Shown in pieces: positions 32,993 to 41,739 of a stretch of DNA of 64,000 bases; position 1 is the stretch's first letter; every line of letters begins with the position of its first letter. The stretch spans positions 186,001 through 250,000 of the forward strand of contig WJMO01000005.1 of NCBI GenBank assembly GCA_014727915.1. Direction: 5' to 3'. Below the pieces are notes generated by a model. It had not been told where the DNA came from and made no database searches. It saw only the letters and a program-made list of their open reading frames with translations. Position numbers and translations under genes: made by a program. This stretch comes from Candidatus Altarchaeales archaeon (lineage in GTDB: Archaea; Altiarchaeota; Altiarchaeia; IMC4; SCGC-AAA252-I15).

Positions 32993-34294
32993 ATGCCTCC
33001 CAGATGGTTGGACTTCAGGGGTTGGTTCGGTCCCCGGCAGATACCTCCGGTGGACCCCGAGGAGATTGCCAAGCTGGACGAGCAGCTGAGGGACGTTGGC
33101 ACCCCCGATGAGCTGCTCAGTTTGAGGGGGACGTCCCTGGTATCCAAGCAGATGGACCGTACAATGGGCCTGGTCCTGAGGCGGACTAACAGGTTCGGCG
33201 AGGGCGAGTCCGAGTCGTCTCTGGCCTTCCTTAGCAATCGCATGGCTGCGGAGGAAAACCGCCTCGAATGGAATAGGATGCTCGCCTACAGTCTGCCCGT
33301 TCTTTTGAACACGGGGGCAGTGAGGGGTCGAAGAGATTGGAGGAGCTTCCAGGCTATCGTTGAGCGATTTCCCTCGGGCGATGCCGGGTCGATTCTAAGG
33401 CTAACCGAGGACACTCTGCCCCGGCTGGTTTCTGCATGCGGGGGTGGCAGGGAGTTCAGCCGGCAGGGCATGTGGGGTGCACTGGACCGCTCGTTAGATG
33501 ATGTATCCGCAGAGGAGAGGATGAACCCACGTCGCATGCTGGCTTTCACTGACTCCCTATCTGCTGCCATGGCCGCCAACAGCAGGTTACTGGTGGCTGA
33601 TGATGCCCTGCCCAGGATCGCGAGGAATCACACGAGAAACTTCACAGGTTCGTTCACTTACCTCCGTGACGACGTCGGTTTGAGAGGTGACTACCTTGAC
33701 ATGTGGGTCGACTTCATGCCTGCTGCGTTGAACCACCGGCAACCCATGGGCGATATGGGGAGCGAGCGGATGCTTGACATGCGGCCGGACATATGGGATG
33801 ATGTGGCCGACAGCTTCACGCGGATGGCCGAGCAGATGCAGGGGCTTTCCCACGAGGAGAGGGTGAGTTTCGGCAGGCTATTACCCGCTATAGTGGGGAG
33901 GGGGACCATGGTCCGCCGCAATGAACTGCCCAGCCTGTTAAGCACCGAGAGACAGCACCCCCAGTTCAGGAACCAACAACACGGCTACCTTGACCTCGTA
34001 GGTCTGCTTCCCCGCGGGGAGGGCAGGCACTCGGACCCCCAGATACTGGAGAGGTTCGCCTCCAACATGCTCAGCTTCATAGATGCCGGCGGCATAGACG
34101 TTGAATCCCGGCTCATACGTGCTGAGAACACGCGCTTCTGGATGGACGGCGTATACAGTCTCATGTCCGGGCTTCCGGAGGATCAGAGGGGTTTGGAGGG
34201 GGTGATCGAGCAGATGACTGCAAGGGCTCGGACGGGCGGATTCCGAACCCCTGAGGGATGGGGCGAATTCCTGGCTGGAAGGCGGATCACCTAG
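32993..34294 (+). CDS. Unknown 433-residue helical protein
   Basis: No membrane segment, signal or cofactor motif. Composition is Arg-, Met- and Leu-rich with many amphipathic helices, suggestive of a repeat-helical fold. The N-terminus PPRWLDFRGWFGPRQIPPVDPEE is Pro- and aromatic-rich. It starts 1 nt after osmC. No homologue recognised. Its length and style resemble the orphan at 26933, although there is no obvious sequence match. Confidence 0.68.
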   Translation: MPPRWLDFRGWFGPRQIPPVDPEEIAKLDEQLRDVGTPDELLSLRGTSLVSKQMDRTMGLVLRRTNRFGEGESESSLAFLSNRMAAEENRLEWNRMLAYSLPVLLNTGAVRGRRDWRSFQAIVERFPSGDAGSILRLTEDTLPRLVSACGGGREFSRQGMWGALDRSLDDVSAEERMNPRRMLAFTDSLSAAMAANSRLLVADDALPRIARNHTRNFTGSFTYLRDDVGLRGDYLDMWVDFMPAALNHRQPMGDMGSERMLDMRPDIWDDVADSFTRMAEQMQGLSHEERVSFGRLLPAIVGRGTMVRRNELPSLLSTERQHPQFRNQQHGYLDLVGLLPRGEGRHSDPQILERFASNMLSFIDAGGIDVESRLIRAENTRFWMDGVYSLMSGLPEDQRGLEGVIEQMTARARTGGFRTPEGWGEFLAGRRIT

Positions 34295-34335
34295 CTTTTT
34301 TATTCTAATCTGTCATATGGCTTTATTCTCAAAAG

Positions 34336-35214
34336 ATGATTTTCGGAAATATTTCCGTCTTGGACGGTCATCTGCTGTTGGCAGCTGAGATATTGGCCGT
34401 GCTACTGGCCACCCTGCTCACAGCCAAGTCCGTTAACAAATTATTGCAGAGGATATTCCGGAGGAAGTCCAGGCGGCTGAGGATCGACGAGACCCAGTTC
34501 GTCGTGCTAAGGCGGGTGACTGTCTTCACAATCTATCTCGTGGGCTGCCTGTACGCCCTGAGCCTGATACCCGGCTTCGCTTCCCTGGGCACCTCCCTCC
34601 TCGCGTCCGCTGGGATACTGGCGTTGATACTTGGATTCGCAGCCCAGCACGCCTTCTCCAACGTGATATCCGGCATATTCATCGCGATTTTCGAGCCCTT
34701 CAGGGTAGGGGACAAGATAAAGCTCGTCGACGAATACGGGACCGTGGAAGACATAACCTTGCGTCATACTATCATCAAGACCTGGCAGGAAAAACGCATT
34801 GTAGTGCCTAATTCCAAGATTAGCGAGGAGTCCATCGTAAACTACTCCCTCCGGGACCCAAGGATTCTGGGGACATTGGAGGTCGGGATAAGCTACGACT
34901 CCGACATCGACAAGGCCCGGAAGATAATGGTGGAGGAGGCTCTGAAGCACCCTGACATAATGCGCGGGGTCAAGGACGACGAAAACGCCTTCCTGCCCAG
35001 GGAAGAGATAGCGAAGGTAAGGCTGGTGGAACTGTCGGATTTCGCCCAGGTCATGCGACTCTATTATTGGGCGCCGGACAAGACCAAAGAGTATCAGATA
35101 AGGTTCGACCTGACCGAGGCCATAAAGAAGCGCTTCGACAGGGACGGGATCGAAGTGCCGTTCCCCTACCGGACGATAGTCTACAAGAAGGACATCGGAA
35201 AGCCGAAAAGATGA
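34336..35214 (+). CDS. MscS-family mechanosensitive channel
   Basis: The product has 292 residues. Three N-terminal membrane helices (about 11-30, 55-77, 82-110) are present. The pore helix contains the Gly/Ala pattern LILGFAAQHAFSNVISG (95-111). The beta domain has EPFRVGDKIKL followed by GTVEDITLRHTIIKT, the MscS hallmark. It releases solutes under osmotic downshock. The C-terminal mixed domain ends at PFPYRTIVYKK. A YkvA-like gene overlaps its stop as ATGA. Confidence 0.93.
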   Translation: MIFGNISVLDGHLLLAAEILAVLLATLLTAKSVNKLLQRIFRRKSRRLRIDETQFVVLRRVTVFTIYLVGCLYALSLIPGFASLGTSLLASAGILALILGFAAQHAFSNVISGIFIAIFEPFRVGDKIKLVDEYGTVEDITLRHTIIKTWQEKRIVVPNSKISEESIVNYSLRDPRILGTLEVGISYDSDIDKARKIMVEEALKHPDIMRGVKDDENAFLPREEIAKVRLVELSDFAQVMRLYYWAPDKTKEYQIRFDLTEAIKKRFDRDGIEVPFPYRTIVYKKDIGKPKR

Positions 35215-35447
35215 TATCAAAGGAGAAGGTATTCTGGCTGCTGGCATCCCTCGCATCAGCTGCCTATATGCTTAACCCCGGCATGGGCGTCTTCGAATTA
35301 ATACCGGATAACCTGCCGGTGATAGGAAACTTCGACGAGATGTGGGCTGTCATAATACTGCTCAGGTCCCTGGTCGAGTTGAAGCTGGTCCCCGAGGACA
35401 AGATGAACCGGATACTCAACTTGAAAAAGAGCCTGTCAAAACCCTAG
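35211..35447 (+). CDS. YkvA/DUF1232-like small membrane protein
   Basis: The product is 78 residues from ATG 35211, in an ATGA overlap with the mscS stop. The DUF1232 core is visible as PGMGVFELIPDNLPVIGNFDEM (near residues 23-44), split by the two short helices of the family. These small proteins are of unknown function and are often encoded beside transporters. A role with the channel is inference. Confidence 0.8.
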   Translation: MISKEKVFWLLASLASAAYMLNPGMGVFELIPDNLPVIGNFDEMWAVIILLRSLVELKLVPEDKMNRILNLKKSLSKP

Positions 35448-35465
35448 CATTCTGCTATGATATGG

Positions 35466-35996
35466 TCAGCTGGCGGGTTTTATCTCTGCGCTGCACCTGT
35501 CCCACCGGGGCGGCTTCTCGTAGACGGCCTTGAACTCCCTTGTGACTCCGGGGCCTAGGTTGCTGACCTTCAACGTCTTCTCTCCGCCTTCCACCACCTT
35601 CTTGTCGTCCGTCATCAGGTATGTTACAATTGTGAAGGCGTTGCTGGCCCTGCCTGTGGGGTTGGTCACATAGCCTGCGACCATCGCGTTCCCGTAGTCG
35701 TCTTCCGCGCAGGCAGCGACCACAGCCTTGACCTGCTTCAGGTCGAACTTGACCGTTGTGGTCGTGGGCTGAGGCTCCAAAGTGGCGGTCGTATGTGTCG
35801 TGTCAGGCGCAGGCTGCGAAACGTCAGTCGATTCCACGGCTGTAGTCGAGGTTGTCCCCGCCTCGTCTGCTTCTCCTTCCTGCTGGACTGAAGCGGCAGT
35901 GCTATAACCGCTAATCCCATCTCCAGGACTGCATATGCAACCTGCCAAGAAGGCCACAGCCACTAGTGTTAGAAAATTATTTTTCATTGAATCCAT
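35466..35996 (-). CDS. Secreted lipoprotein with FxLyD-like domain
   Basis: The product has 176 residues. A lipobox FLAGC (Cys 20) ends a short signal peptide. A Thr/Glu-rich low-complexity linker (about 40-82) follows. The C-terminal 90 residues are a beta-type domain with AEDDYGNAMVAGYVTNPTG, which resembles FxLyD-type domains, and a Cys pair (Cys 95, Cys near 168). It is probably anchored to the outer face of the membrane. An internal ATG at 35987 is a possible start. Confidence 0.75.
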   Translation of the reverse strand: MDSMKNNFLTLVAVAFLAGCICSPGDGISGYSTAASVQQEGEADEAGTTSTTAVESTDVSQPAPDTTHTTATLEPQPTTTTVKFDLKQVKAVVAACAEDDYGNAMVAGYVTNPTGRASNAFTIVTYLMTDDKKVVEGGEKTLKVSNLGPGVTREFKAVYEKPPRWDRCSAEIKPAS

Positions 35997-36007
35997 TATT
36001 GTAGTGG

Positions 36008-36019
36008 GTTTATTTATAT
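36008..36019 (+). promoter_or_regulatory. TATA box of Na/Pi symporter gene
   Basis: TTTATTTATATC lies 22-33 nt before ATG 36041. This supports that start over the in-frame ATG at 36023. Confidence 0.5.
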
Positions 36020-36040
36020 CACTTGCATGTATTGTCTACT

Positions 36041-37666
36041 ATGGTTTTTGACGTGCTTACCAACTGGGAGCTGATATTCGCAATATTCCCTGGTCTGGTC
36101 CTATTCCTCTATGGGATAGAGCATTTCAGCGCTGAAATACAGCGCGTTGCTGGGGAGAGGTTCAGGGAGGCTCTTGGAAGGCTTACTAGCAATAGGCTAA
36201 AGGGTGCGTTTTTGGGATGTATCGTAACCGCACTGATACAATCCAGCACTGCCACGACTGTCATAGTTGTTGGTCTGGTCAACGCTGGAACCTTGTCTTT
36301 CGTCCAGAGCCTTGGGATAATCTTCGGCGCGAACGTTGGCACAACGATCACAGCTCAGCTGGTAGCCTTCAAACTAACATCGTTTGCTCCGATTTTCATA
36401 GTCTTGGGATTTCTACTTGGTTTGGTGGGTGGTAGGTATCAGTTCCTCGGAAAGCCCATCTTCTATTTTGGATTGGTGTTCTTCAGTTTGAACCTAATAT
36501 CTGACGGGATAATACCTTTGAAAAACGATCCCTCTGTCAACTCCCTTTTTGCCAGTCTCTCAAGCATACCTATTGCTATTATCGTGGGTTTCGTTTTCAC
36601 CACGCTAGTGCAGTCGAGCTCTGTCACCTCTGGGATAATCGTAGTTTTGTCCGAGGCTGGGTTGATAGGTTTGGATCAGGGCATACCCCTGCTGCTGGGT
36701 GCGGCGATTGGCACGACCACGACAGCACTGATTGCCTCCTCCAAGATGAGTTTGCATGCCAAAAGAGCTGCATATGCGAATCTGCTCTTCAATGTGGTTG
36801 GGGTGATATTATTACTTCCCTTCCTTGTTCCATTCACCTCCTTCATCGCCGGCTTTGGGGGTTCTCCAGGCCAGCAGATAGCGAACGCCCTTACAGTTTT
36901 CAGGTCAATATTTGCTGTGTTTTTCCTCTTCGTTCTCAAACCCTTCAAGAACCTGGTCGAGAAAATCGTCCCGGGAGAAGAGGAGGAGATACTTTTCCAA
37001 ACCAGATACCTACCTGACCGTCTTCCAGATGACAATGGTGAAGCATTCAAACTTGTTGAGAAGGAGCTGGGTTATCTGCTTGAGATAGTTGATAAACTTT
37101 ATGATGACTCAATACTAATGCTCAAATCCCAGAAGATAACGGGATTCCAGAGAATTGTGAAGATGGAGGCGTTGGCAGACTTTCTTGACGAAAAGATCGA
37201 GAAGAAGATTCTTGAGATATCACACAGGAAACTCGGAACTGAGGATGCCAGGCATATGATTCTGCTAGTCAGGATTTCAAACGCTTTAGAGCAGCTAGGT
37301 GACAAGGGCAAAGACATAAGCTCCACCATAAAGAACATGTGGGATTCAGGCACCTACCTGTCATCTGAATCAAGGGATGAGTTGGGCACTGTATATGACA
37401 GATTCAACGATAACATCGCAGTTCTCAGAAGAACATTCCCTAGTATATCCAAAAGTGAATCTGATTCCATGGTCAAGAACGACGAAGGTCTGATGGAGCT
37501 TATCAACACCTACTATGAGTCCCATCTCAAACGGCTTGCTGATAAAACCGACGATAGCATGTTCGTCGAGATACTTTCGCTAATAGAGGCTGCTAACTCT
37601 AAAACACGTGACATACGCAAATTATCCGAGGCTTATGGCGGGTCTGTGACGAGTAAAACGCATTAA
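36041..37666 (+). CDS. Na/phosphate symporter (NptA/YjbB type) with PhoU-like tail
   Basis: The product is 541 residues. The membrane part (about 1-310) contains two inverted repeats, each with the QSSTATT-like motif: QSSTATTVIVVG near 70 and QSSSVTSGIIVV near 192. GANVGTTITAQL and GAAIGTTTTALI match the family motif GxNIGTT. The C-terminal 200 residues are a helical bundle typical of PhoU-like regulators. It probably imports or exports phosphate with Na+, which fits with the antiporter hydrogenase, although that link is inferred. Confidence 0.92.
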   Translation: MVFDVLTNWELIFAIFPGLVLFLYGIEHFSAEIQRVAGERFREALGRLTSNRLKGAFLGCIVTALIQSSTATTVIVVGLVNAGTLSFVQSLGIIFGANVGTTITAQLVAFKLTSFAPIFIVLGFLLGLVGGRYQFLGKPIFYFGLVFFSLNLISDGIIPLKNDPSVNSLFASLSSIPIAIIVGFVFTTLVQSSSVTSGIIVVLSEAGLIGLDQGIPLLLGAAIGTTTTALIASSKMSLHAKRAAYANLLFNVVGVILLLPFLVPFTSFIAGFGGSPGQQIANALTVFRSIFAVFFLFVLKPFKNLVEKIVPGEEEEILFQTRYLPDRLPDDNGEAFKLVEKELGYLLEIVDKLYDDSILMLKSQKITGFQRIVKMEALADFLDEKIEKKILEISHRKLGTEDARHMILLVRISNALEQLGDKGKDISSTIKNMWDSGTYLSSESRDELGTVYDRFNDNIAVLRRTFPSISKSESDSMVKNDEGLMELINTYYESHLKRLADKTDDSMFVEILSLIEAANSKTRDIRKLSEAYGGSVTSKTH

Positions 37667-37712
37667 TCAAGTTTTATATACGTATTTCAAATCTGCTTAT
37701 TGAGGGTATTGT

Positions 37713-38243
37713 ATGTATCTGCTAGGTGAATTGACCGGAATGAAGGTATTTGATGGTGCTGGGGTCGATATAGGGTTGGTGGACGGCCTTAATTTTGTAT
37801 ATCCAGAATATCGTGTCTTGGACGTCTATTTCAGGGTGGTCGGGGAGAAAATGTCCGAGATACGTAATAGGCGCCTTGAATTCATACCCCTCGGGGAGGT
37901 GGATCTGATAGACGAAAACGTACGCCTCTACAAGGACATTGATTCTCTCAACCCTGTCATAAAAAATATAGACCTTGAATATGTTCACATGGTATTCCGC
38001 GCCAGGGAACTGGTGGGGGAGGATGTAATAAGCTTTGATGGTATTAACCTTGGCGAGATAGTTGACGTGGGTATCGGAAAAAGAGATAGAAAACCCTCCC
38101 TGATAGTCAAAGGCCCGAGGATATCTGCCATCAGGGGGCGAGATACGGAGGCTATACCCTTTGAGGAGGTTATTGAGATCGGTGATGAAGTTCACATAAA
38201 CTTACAGTATGACATGCTAGCAAAATCAGTGAAAGAGAGGTAA
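37713..38243 (+). CDS. PRC-barrel domain protein
   Basis: The product has 176 residues. It holds two PRC-barrel-type repeats, each opening with a strand pair: LGELTGMKVFDGAGVDIGLV (1) and ARELVGEDVISFDGINLGEIVDV (2). The first ends with FIPLGEVDLI and the second with AIPFEEVIEI. PRC domains bind RNA or protein partners, and archaeal short PRC proteins act in RNA metabolism and cell division. Partner unknown. A TATA-like TTTTATATAC lies upstream at 37672-37681. Confidence 0.82.
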   Translation: MYLLGELTGMKVFDGAGVDIGLVDGLNFVYPEYRVLDVYFRVVGEKMSEIRNRRLEFIPLGEVDLIDENVRLYKDIDSLNPVIKNIDLEYVHMVFRARELVGEDVISFDGINLGEIVDVGIGKRDRKPSLIVKGPRISAIRGRDTEAIPFEEVIEIGDEVHINLQYDMLAKSVKER

Positions 38244-38268
38244 TGATTTATCTTTTTAGGTGTTTACT

Positions 38269-38529
38269 ATGGTGGATTGTGAGAGTTGTGGGATGCCCAT
38301 GGAGAAGCTGGGGGATTTCGGCGGCGGCAAGATGGAAAACCGTTTTTGCGTGCACTGCTGCGACGGTGAAGGGAATTTGAAGAGCAGAGAGGAGGTAAGG
38401 AGCGGCATGGCCCGTTTCATGATGTCTCCCGAAGGTGAGACGATGCTCGGCCGAAAGATAGAATCCATCGAAGAAGCCGAGAAGCTTGCCGAAGCCCACA
38501 TGAGCAACATGCCAGCCTGGAAAGACTGA
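38269..38529 (+). CDS. Small zinc-ribbon protein
   Basis: The product is 86 residues from ATG 38269; GTG 38260 is in frame but less likely. The pattern CxxCGMPM (Cys 4 and 7) and CVHC (Cys 27 and 30) forms a putative zinc ribbon of the PF12674 type. The C-terminal region (KIESIEEAEKLAEAHMSNMPAWK) is the second conserved block. Function unknown. It is the last gene before the AT-rich trp promoter region. Confidence 0.82.
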   Translation: MVDCESCGMPMEKLGDFGGGKMENRFCVHCCDGEGNLKSREEVRSGMARFMMSPEGETMLGRKIESIEEAEKLAEAHMSNMPAWKD

Positions 38530-38557
38530 ACCTCCCAAACTATTACTATATTTTTTT

Positions 38558-38592
38558 AAATAATATATAAAAAAACACAAATAATATATAAA
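38558..38592 (+). repeat. Two 14-bp direct repeats upstream of trp operon
   Basis: AAATAATATATAAA occurs perfectly at 38558-38571 and 38579-38592, start points 21 bp apart (two helical turns). The pair ends 24 nt before the trp TATA box. This geometry suits a dimeric regulator binding one DNA face. An AT-rich terminator for the upstream gene is an alternative. Confidence 0.5.
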
Positions 38593-38616
38593 TTGTACTT
38601 ATATGTCTATTTTTGA

Positions 38617-38626
38617 ATTTTTATAG
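38617..38626 (+). promoter_or_regulatory. TATA box of trp operon
   Basis: ATTTTTATAG lies 24-33 nt before the trpE ATG at 38650, the spacing of a leaderless archaeal transcript. Confidence 0.55.
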
Positions 38627-38649
38627 TCGTTTTCCTTATATTTTGGGTA

Positions 38650-40038
38650 ATGGATGTTAGTCAGACTTTCATGAAGGCGGGGGAGTTGGACCCTGAGGTG
38701 GTTTACTTGAGCCTTAGGGGGGAGAACACCTATCTTTTGGAGAGTATCGAGGGCAGTGAGAAGATGGCCCGCTACAGTTTCATCGGGTTCAACCCTGCGG
38801 CGAAGATAACGGTCAAGGACGGGCACGTGGACTTCAAGGCGTTCAACGGGGACTTCACCGGCAGGCCCGTCGGGGATGACCCGTTGACTGCGATTAAGAG
38901 CCTGGTGGAAGATCACTCCCAGCGGGGACCGTCCCTCGCACGGTTCGGCGGCGGGTTCGTCGGATACCTCGGCTACGATGCCATAAGATACTACGTTGAA
39001 TTGGAAGACAGCCCCGACGTGTTGAACCAGCCGGACGCGGAGTTCTTCCTAACCAGGAACAACATCATATTCGACCACGTGAAGAAAGAGACCTACTTCG
39101 TGGAGAACCATTTCATGCCAAGCCATGAGATCGACGTGGAAGAGTCGCTGCGTGAACTGGAGTCCATTGCATTCGCGATAAGTGAGGCCGACTTGGACGA
39201 GAACGTCAGCAGCAACGGGTTCGAGAGCAACACGACAAAGCACGAGTACGAGGAATCCGTGCGGGCGGTGAAAAAATACGTCTACGACGGGGACATATTC
39301 CAGGCTGTCATATCCCAGCGGCTCATGACAGACTATGCCGGCGACAAGTTCAACGCATACCTCAGATTGAAGGACATCAATCCCAGCCCGTACATGTACT
39401 ACCTGGACTTCGGCGACCGGAAGATTGTGGGCAGCTCCCCTGAGACGCTCGCCCGCGTGGAAGGCCATGTTGTATCCACTTATCCGATAGCCGGGACCAG
39501 GCGGAGGGGCAGGACCGGAGAAGACGACAGGCACATGGAGGAGGACATGTTGGCCGACCCCAAGGAGCGGGCCGAGCATGTGATGCTCGTCGACCTAGGC
39601 CGGAACGACGTGGGTAAAGTATCAGAGTATGGCTCTGTTAACGTGACCAAGTTCATGGAAGTGGAACGGTACAGCCATGTGATGCACATGTCGTCTGAGG
39701 TGACCGGTAAGCTGAGACTGGACCTGTCCGAGTATGATGCGTTGCAGAGCATCTTCCCGGCGGGCACGGTGTCGGGGGCGCCGAAGGTGCGGGCCATGGA
39801 GATAATCAACGAGCTTGAACCCGACCGGCGGGGCGTCTACGCCGGCTGTGTGGGCTATTTCAGCTTCAACCGCACGTTGGACACGGCCATCGCCATACGC
39901 ACGGTCATCTTTGAAAAGGACAGGGCGTATGTTCAGGCTGGGGCTGGTATTGTGGCGGACAGCCAGCCGGAGCTCGAATACAAGGAGACGATGAACAAGG
40001 GCAGGGCGTTGTTGAAGGCTTTGGGGGTGGAAGGTTGA
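38650..40038 (+). CDS. trpE: Anthranilate synthase component I
   Basis: The product has 462 residues. The Trp-binding LLES motif is at residues 28-31, which suggests feedback inhibition. The chorismate-utilising core has SQRL near 224, GSSPETLA near 260, TYPIAGTRRRGR near 279 and AGTVSGAPK near 375. With TrpG it converts chorismate and glutamine to anthranilate. It opens a seven-gene operon, trpEGDCFBA. Its last 48 bp are duplicated after a 74-bp insert. Confidence 0.97.
   Translation: MDVSQTFMKAGELDPEVVYLSLRGENTYLLESIEGSEKMARYSFIGFNPAAKITVKDGHVDFKAFNGDFTGRPVGDDPLTAIKSLVEDHSQRGPSLARFGGGFVGYLGYDAIRYYVELEDSPDVLNQPDAEFFLTRNNIIFDHVKKETYFVENHFMPSHEIDVEESLRELESIAFAISEADLDENVSSNGFESNTTKHEYEESVRAVKKYVYDGDIFQAVISQRLMTDYAGDKFNAYLRLKDINPSPYMYYLDFGDRKIVGSSPETLARVEGHVVSTYPIAGTRRRGRTGEDDRHMEEDMLADPKERAEHVMLVDLGRNDVGKVSEYGSVNVTKFMEVERYSHVMHMSSEVTGKLRLDLSEYDALQSIFPAGTVSGAPKVRAMEIINELEPDRRGVYAGCVGYFSFNRTLDTAIAIRTVIFEKDRAYVQAGAGIVADSQPELEYKETMNKGRALLKALGVEG
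39991..40038 (+). repeat. 48-bp perfect direct repeat, copy 1 (end of trpE)
   Basis: This copy codes for the last 15 residues and stop of TrpE and is identical to 40113-40160. The repeat start points are 122 bp apart. Confidence 0.95.
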
Positions 40039-40112
40039 CTTTGTTTGATTCTTGTGAAGTGCGTGCCGTCGAAGACGGCACTCGCTGCGCGTGTGCACGG
40101 AGCGAGCCGTGC
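40039..40112 (+). repeat. 74-bp hairpin-rich insert between trpE and trpG
   Basis: It contains GTGCCGTC GAA GACGGCAC (8-bp stem, 3-nt loop), CTCGCT...AGCGAG (6 bp), and GCACGG AGCGAG CCGTGC (6 bp). No coding frame is seen and the GC-rich sequence is unlike its neighbours. It is bracketed by the 48-bp repeats, so it looks like an insertion or a duplication scar. Confidence 0.75.
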
Positions 40113-40160
40113 ATGAACAAGGGCAGGGCGTTGTTGAAGGCTTTGGGGGTGGAAGGTTGA
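40113..40160 (+). repeat. 48-bp perfect direct repeat, copy 2 (leader to trpG)
   Basis: Identical to the end of trpE. It keeps an ATG-initiated 15-codon frame, MNKGRALLKALGVEG, ending in TTGA, which overlaps the TTG start of trpG. It may couple translation as trpE did before the insertion. Confidence 0.95.
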
Positions 40161-40735
40161 GGACGTTGGTTGTTGATAACATCGACTCGTTCGTGTATAT
40201 TCTATTCCAGTATGTGGGGGAGTTGGGAGGGGATCCTCTGGTGGTGGATAATCGCACTGGTAGGGAGGAGGTTGACAGGCTCATGTCCGAGGAGGATATC
40301 GGGCGTATCATCATCAGTCCGGGGCCCAAGAGGCCGGAGGACGCTGGAATATCCAATTATGTGATCACAAAATACGGGGTTGAAGTTCCTCTGCTTGGTG
40401 TGTGCCTGGGCCACCAGTGCATCGGCCACTGCTTCGGGGCGGAGGTCAGGAACGCGAAGACGCTGATGCACGGGAAGACCAGCAGGATAGAGCATGACGG
40501 GTCTGGGGTCCTGGTGGGGATGCCAAACCCATTCGAGGCCACACGATACCATTCCCTCGTCGTCGACAACCTGCCTGAAGAGCTCATAAAGACCGCGGCC
40601 AGCTTGGATGACGGGGAGGTGATGGCGTTGAAGCACAGGGACTACCCAATCTATGGGGTGCAGTTCCACCCCGAGTCGATACTCACAAGCGACGGTAAAA
40701 GGATCATTGAGAACTTCCTGGGTGATGGTTTATGA
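40157..40735 (+). CDS. trpG: Anthranilate synthase component II (glutamine amidotransferase)
   Basis: The product is 192 residues from TTG 40157. The catalytic triad is Cys 83 (GVCLGHQCIG), His 171 and Glu 173 (HPES). The oxyanion hole motif SPGPKRPEDAG is near 54-64. Proteins of this family begin at the first strand (RTLVVDN), so the longer frame from 40091, which runs through the insert, is rejected. The start overlaps the stop of the duplicated trpE end as TTGA. It supplies ammonia to TrpE. Confidence 0.95.
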   Translation: MRTLVVDNIDSFVYILFQYVGELGGDPLVVDNRTGREEVDRLMSEEDIGRIIISPGPKRPEDAGISNYVITKYGVEVPLLGVCLGHQCIGHCFGAEVRNAKTLMHGKTSRIEHDGSGVLVGMPNPFEATRYHSLVVDNLPEELIKTAASLDDGEVMALKHRDYPIYGVQFHPESILTSDGKRIIENFLGDGL

Positions 40736-41739
40736 AGGAGTTGATAAGCAAACTGAGGGATAAGCGGGACTTGACCGCCGACGAGGCCGGGTCCGCGATG
40801 AAGAAGATGATGTGCGGGGACGCGTCTGAGGATGAGATGCGCGAGTTCCTCCTGGCCTTGAAGGAGAAGGGGGAGTCCCCGGTTGAGATAGCCTCGCTGG
40901 CCAAGGTGATGCGCGAGTACTCGACGAAAGTTTCTCCTGAAGTCGGGGGAACTTTGGTTGACATGTGCGGTACCGGAGGGGACGGCAGCCACACCTTCAA
41001 CATATCGACTGCTGCAATGTTCGTGGTTGCCGGCGACGGTGTGCCGGTGGCCAAGCACGGGAACCGGAGCATCACCTCCAAGAGCGGGAGCGCCGACGTC
41101 CTGGAAGCGTTGGGCGCCAACATACAACTGCCGCCCGAAAGAATAAAGTCATCAATCGAGGAGGTGGGTGTGGGGTTCATGTTCGCCCCCGCCCACCATC
41201 CTGCGATGAAGCATGTGATGCCCGTACGGAAGAAGCTTGGCGTGCGGACGGTTTTCAACATACTGGGTCCGTTGACGAACCCTGCCAACGCGGACGCCCA
41301 GCTGATGGGCGTGTTCGACCCTGAGCTCACGGAGACGCTGGCTGAAGTCTTCAAAATCCTCGGTTTGAAGAGGGCGCTGGTCGTCCACGGCGAGCCCGGA
41401 TTGGACGAGCTCTCCACCTTCGGCAAGTCCAGGGTCAGCGAGCTAAAAGACAGGAAGGTCAGGACCTACGAGGTCGACCCGTCAGAGTATGGCTTTAGCG
41501 GCTCACAGCTGTCTGTGGGGTGCACTGCGGAGGAGAACGCCCGGCTGATACGCGGGATACTAGAGGGGAAGGTCGAGGGTGGTGACAGGGACATAGTATT
41601 GCTGAACGCGGCAGGAGGTCTCATGGTCGCTGGGGTGGCCGACGATCTCAAGGAGGGGCTGAAGATGGCGTCGTCGACGGTCGACTCGGGCAGGGCATCA
41701 AATAAATTGGTGGAGTTCATAGAGTATACGAACAGGTGA
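40732..41739 (+). CDS. trpD: Anthranilate phosphoribosyltransferase
   Basis: The product has 335 residues. PRPP-binding GTGGDGSHTFNIST is near 80-93, followed by HGNRSITSKSGSADVLEALG (107-126). FAPAHHPAMK and FNILGPLTNPA are the anthranilate-site segments. It transfers phosphoribose to anthranilate. The start overlaps trpG as ATGA and the stop overlaps trpC as GTGA. Confidence 0.97.
   Translation: MKELISKLRDKRDLTADEAGSAMKKMMCGDASEDEMREFLLALKEKGESPVEIASLAKVMREYSTKVSPEVGGTLVDMCGTGGDGSHTFNISTAAMFVVAGDGVPVAKHGNRSITSKSGSADVLEALGANIQLPPERIKSSIEEVGVGFMFAPAHHPAMKHVMPVRKKLGVRTVFNILGPLTNPANADAQLMGVFDPELTETLAEVFKILGLKRALVVHGEPGLDELSTFGKSRVSELKDRKVRTYEVDPSEYGFSGSQLSVGCTAEENARLIRGILEGKVEGGDRDIVLLNAAGGLMVAGVADDLKEGLKMASSTVDSGRASNKLVEFIEYTNR

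Noticed and set aside
38558..38592. Repeats considered as a CRISPR array
   Set aside because: Only two 14-bp AT-rich copies with a 7-bp gap; no spacers and no cas genes.
40039..40112. Insertion sequence or integron-like element
   Set aside because: At 74 bp it encodes no transposase; the 48-bp duplication is far longer than usual target duplications, so I keep it as unexplained rather than naming an IS.
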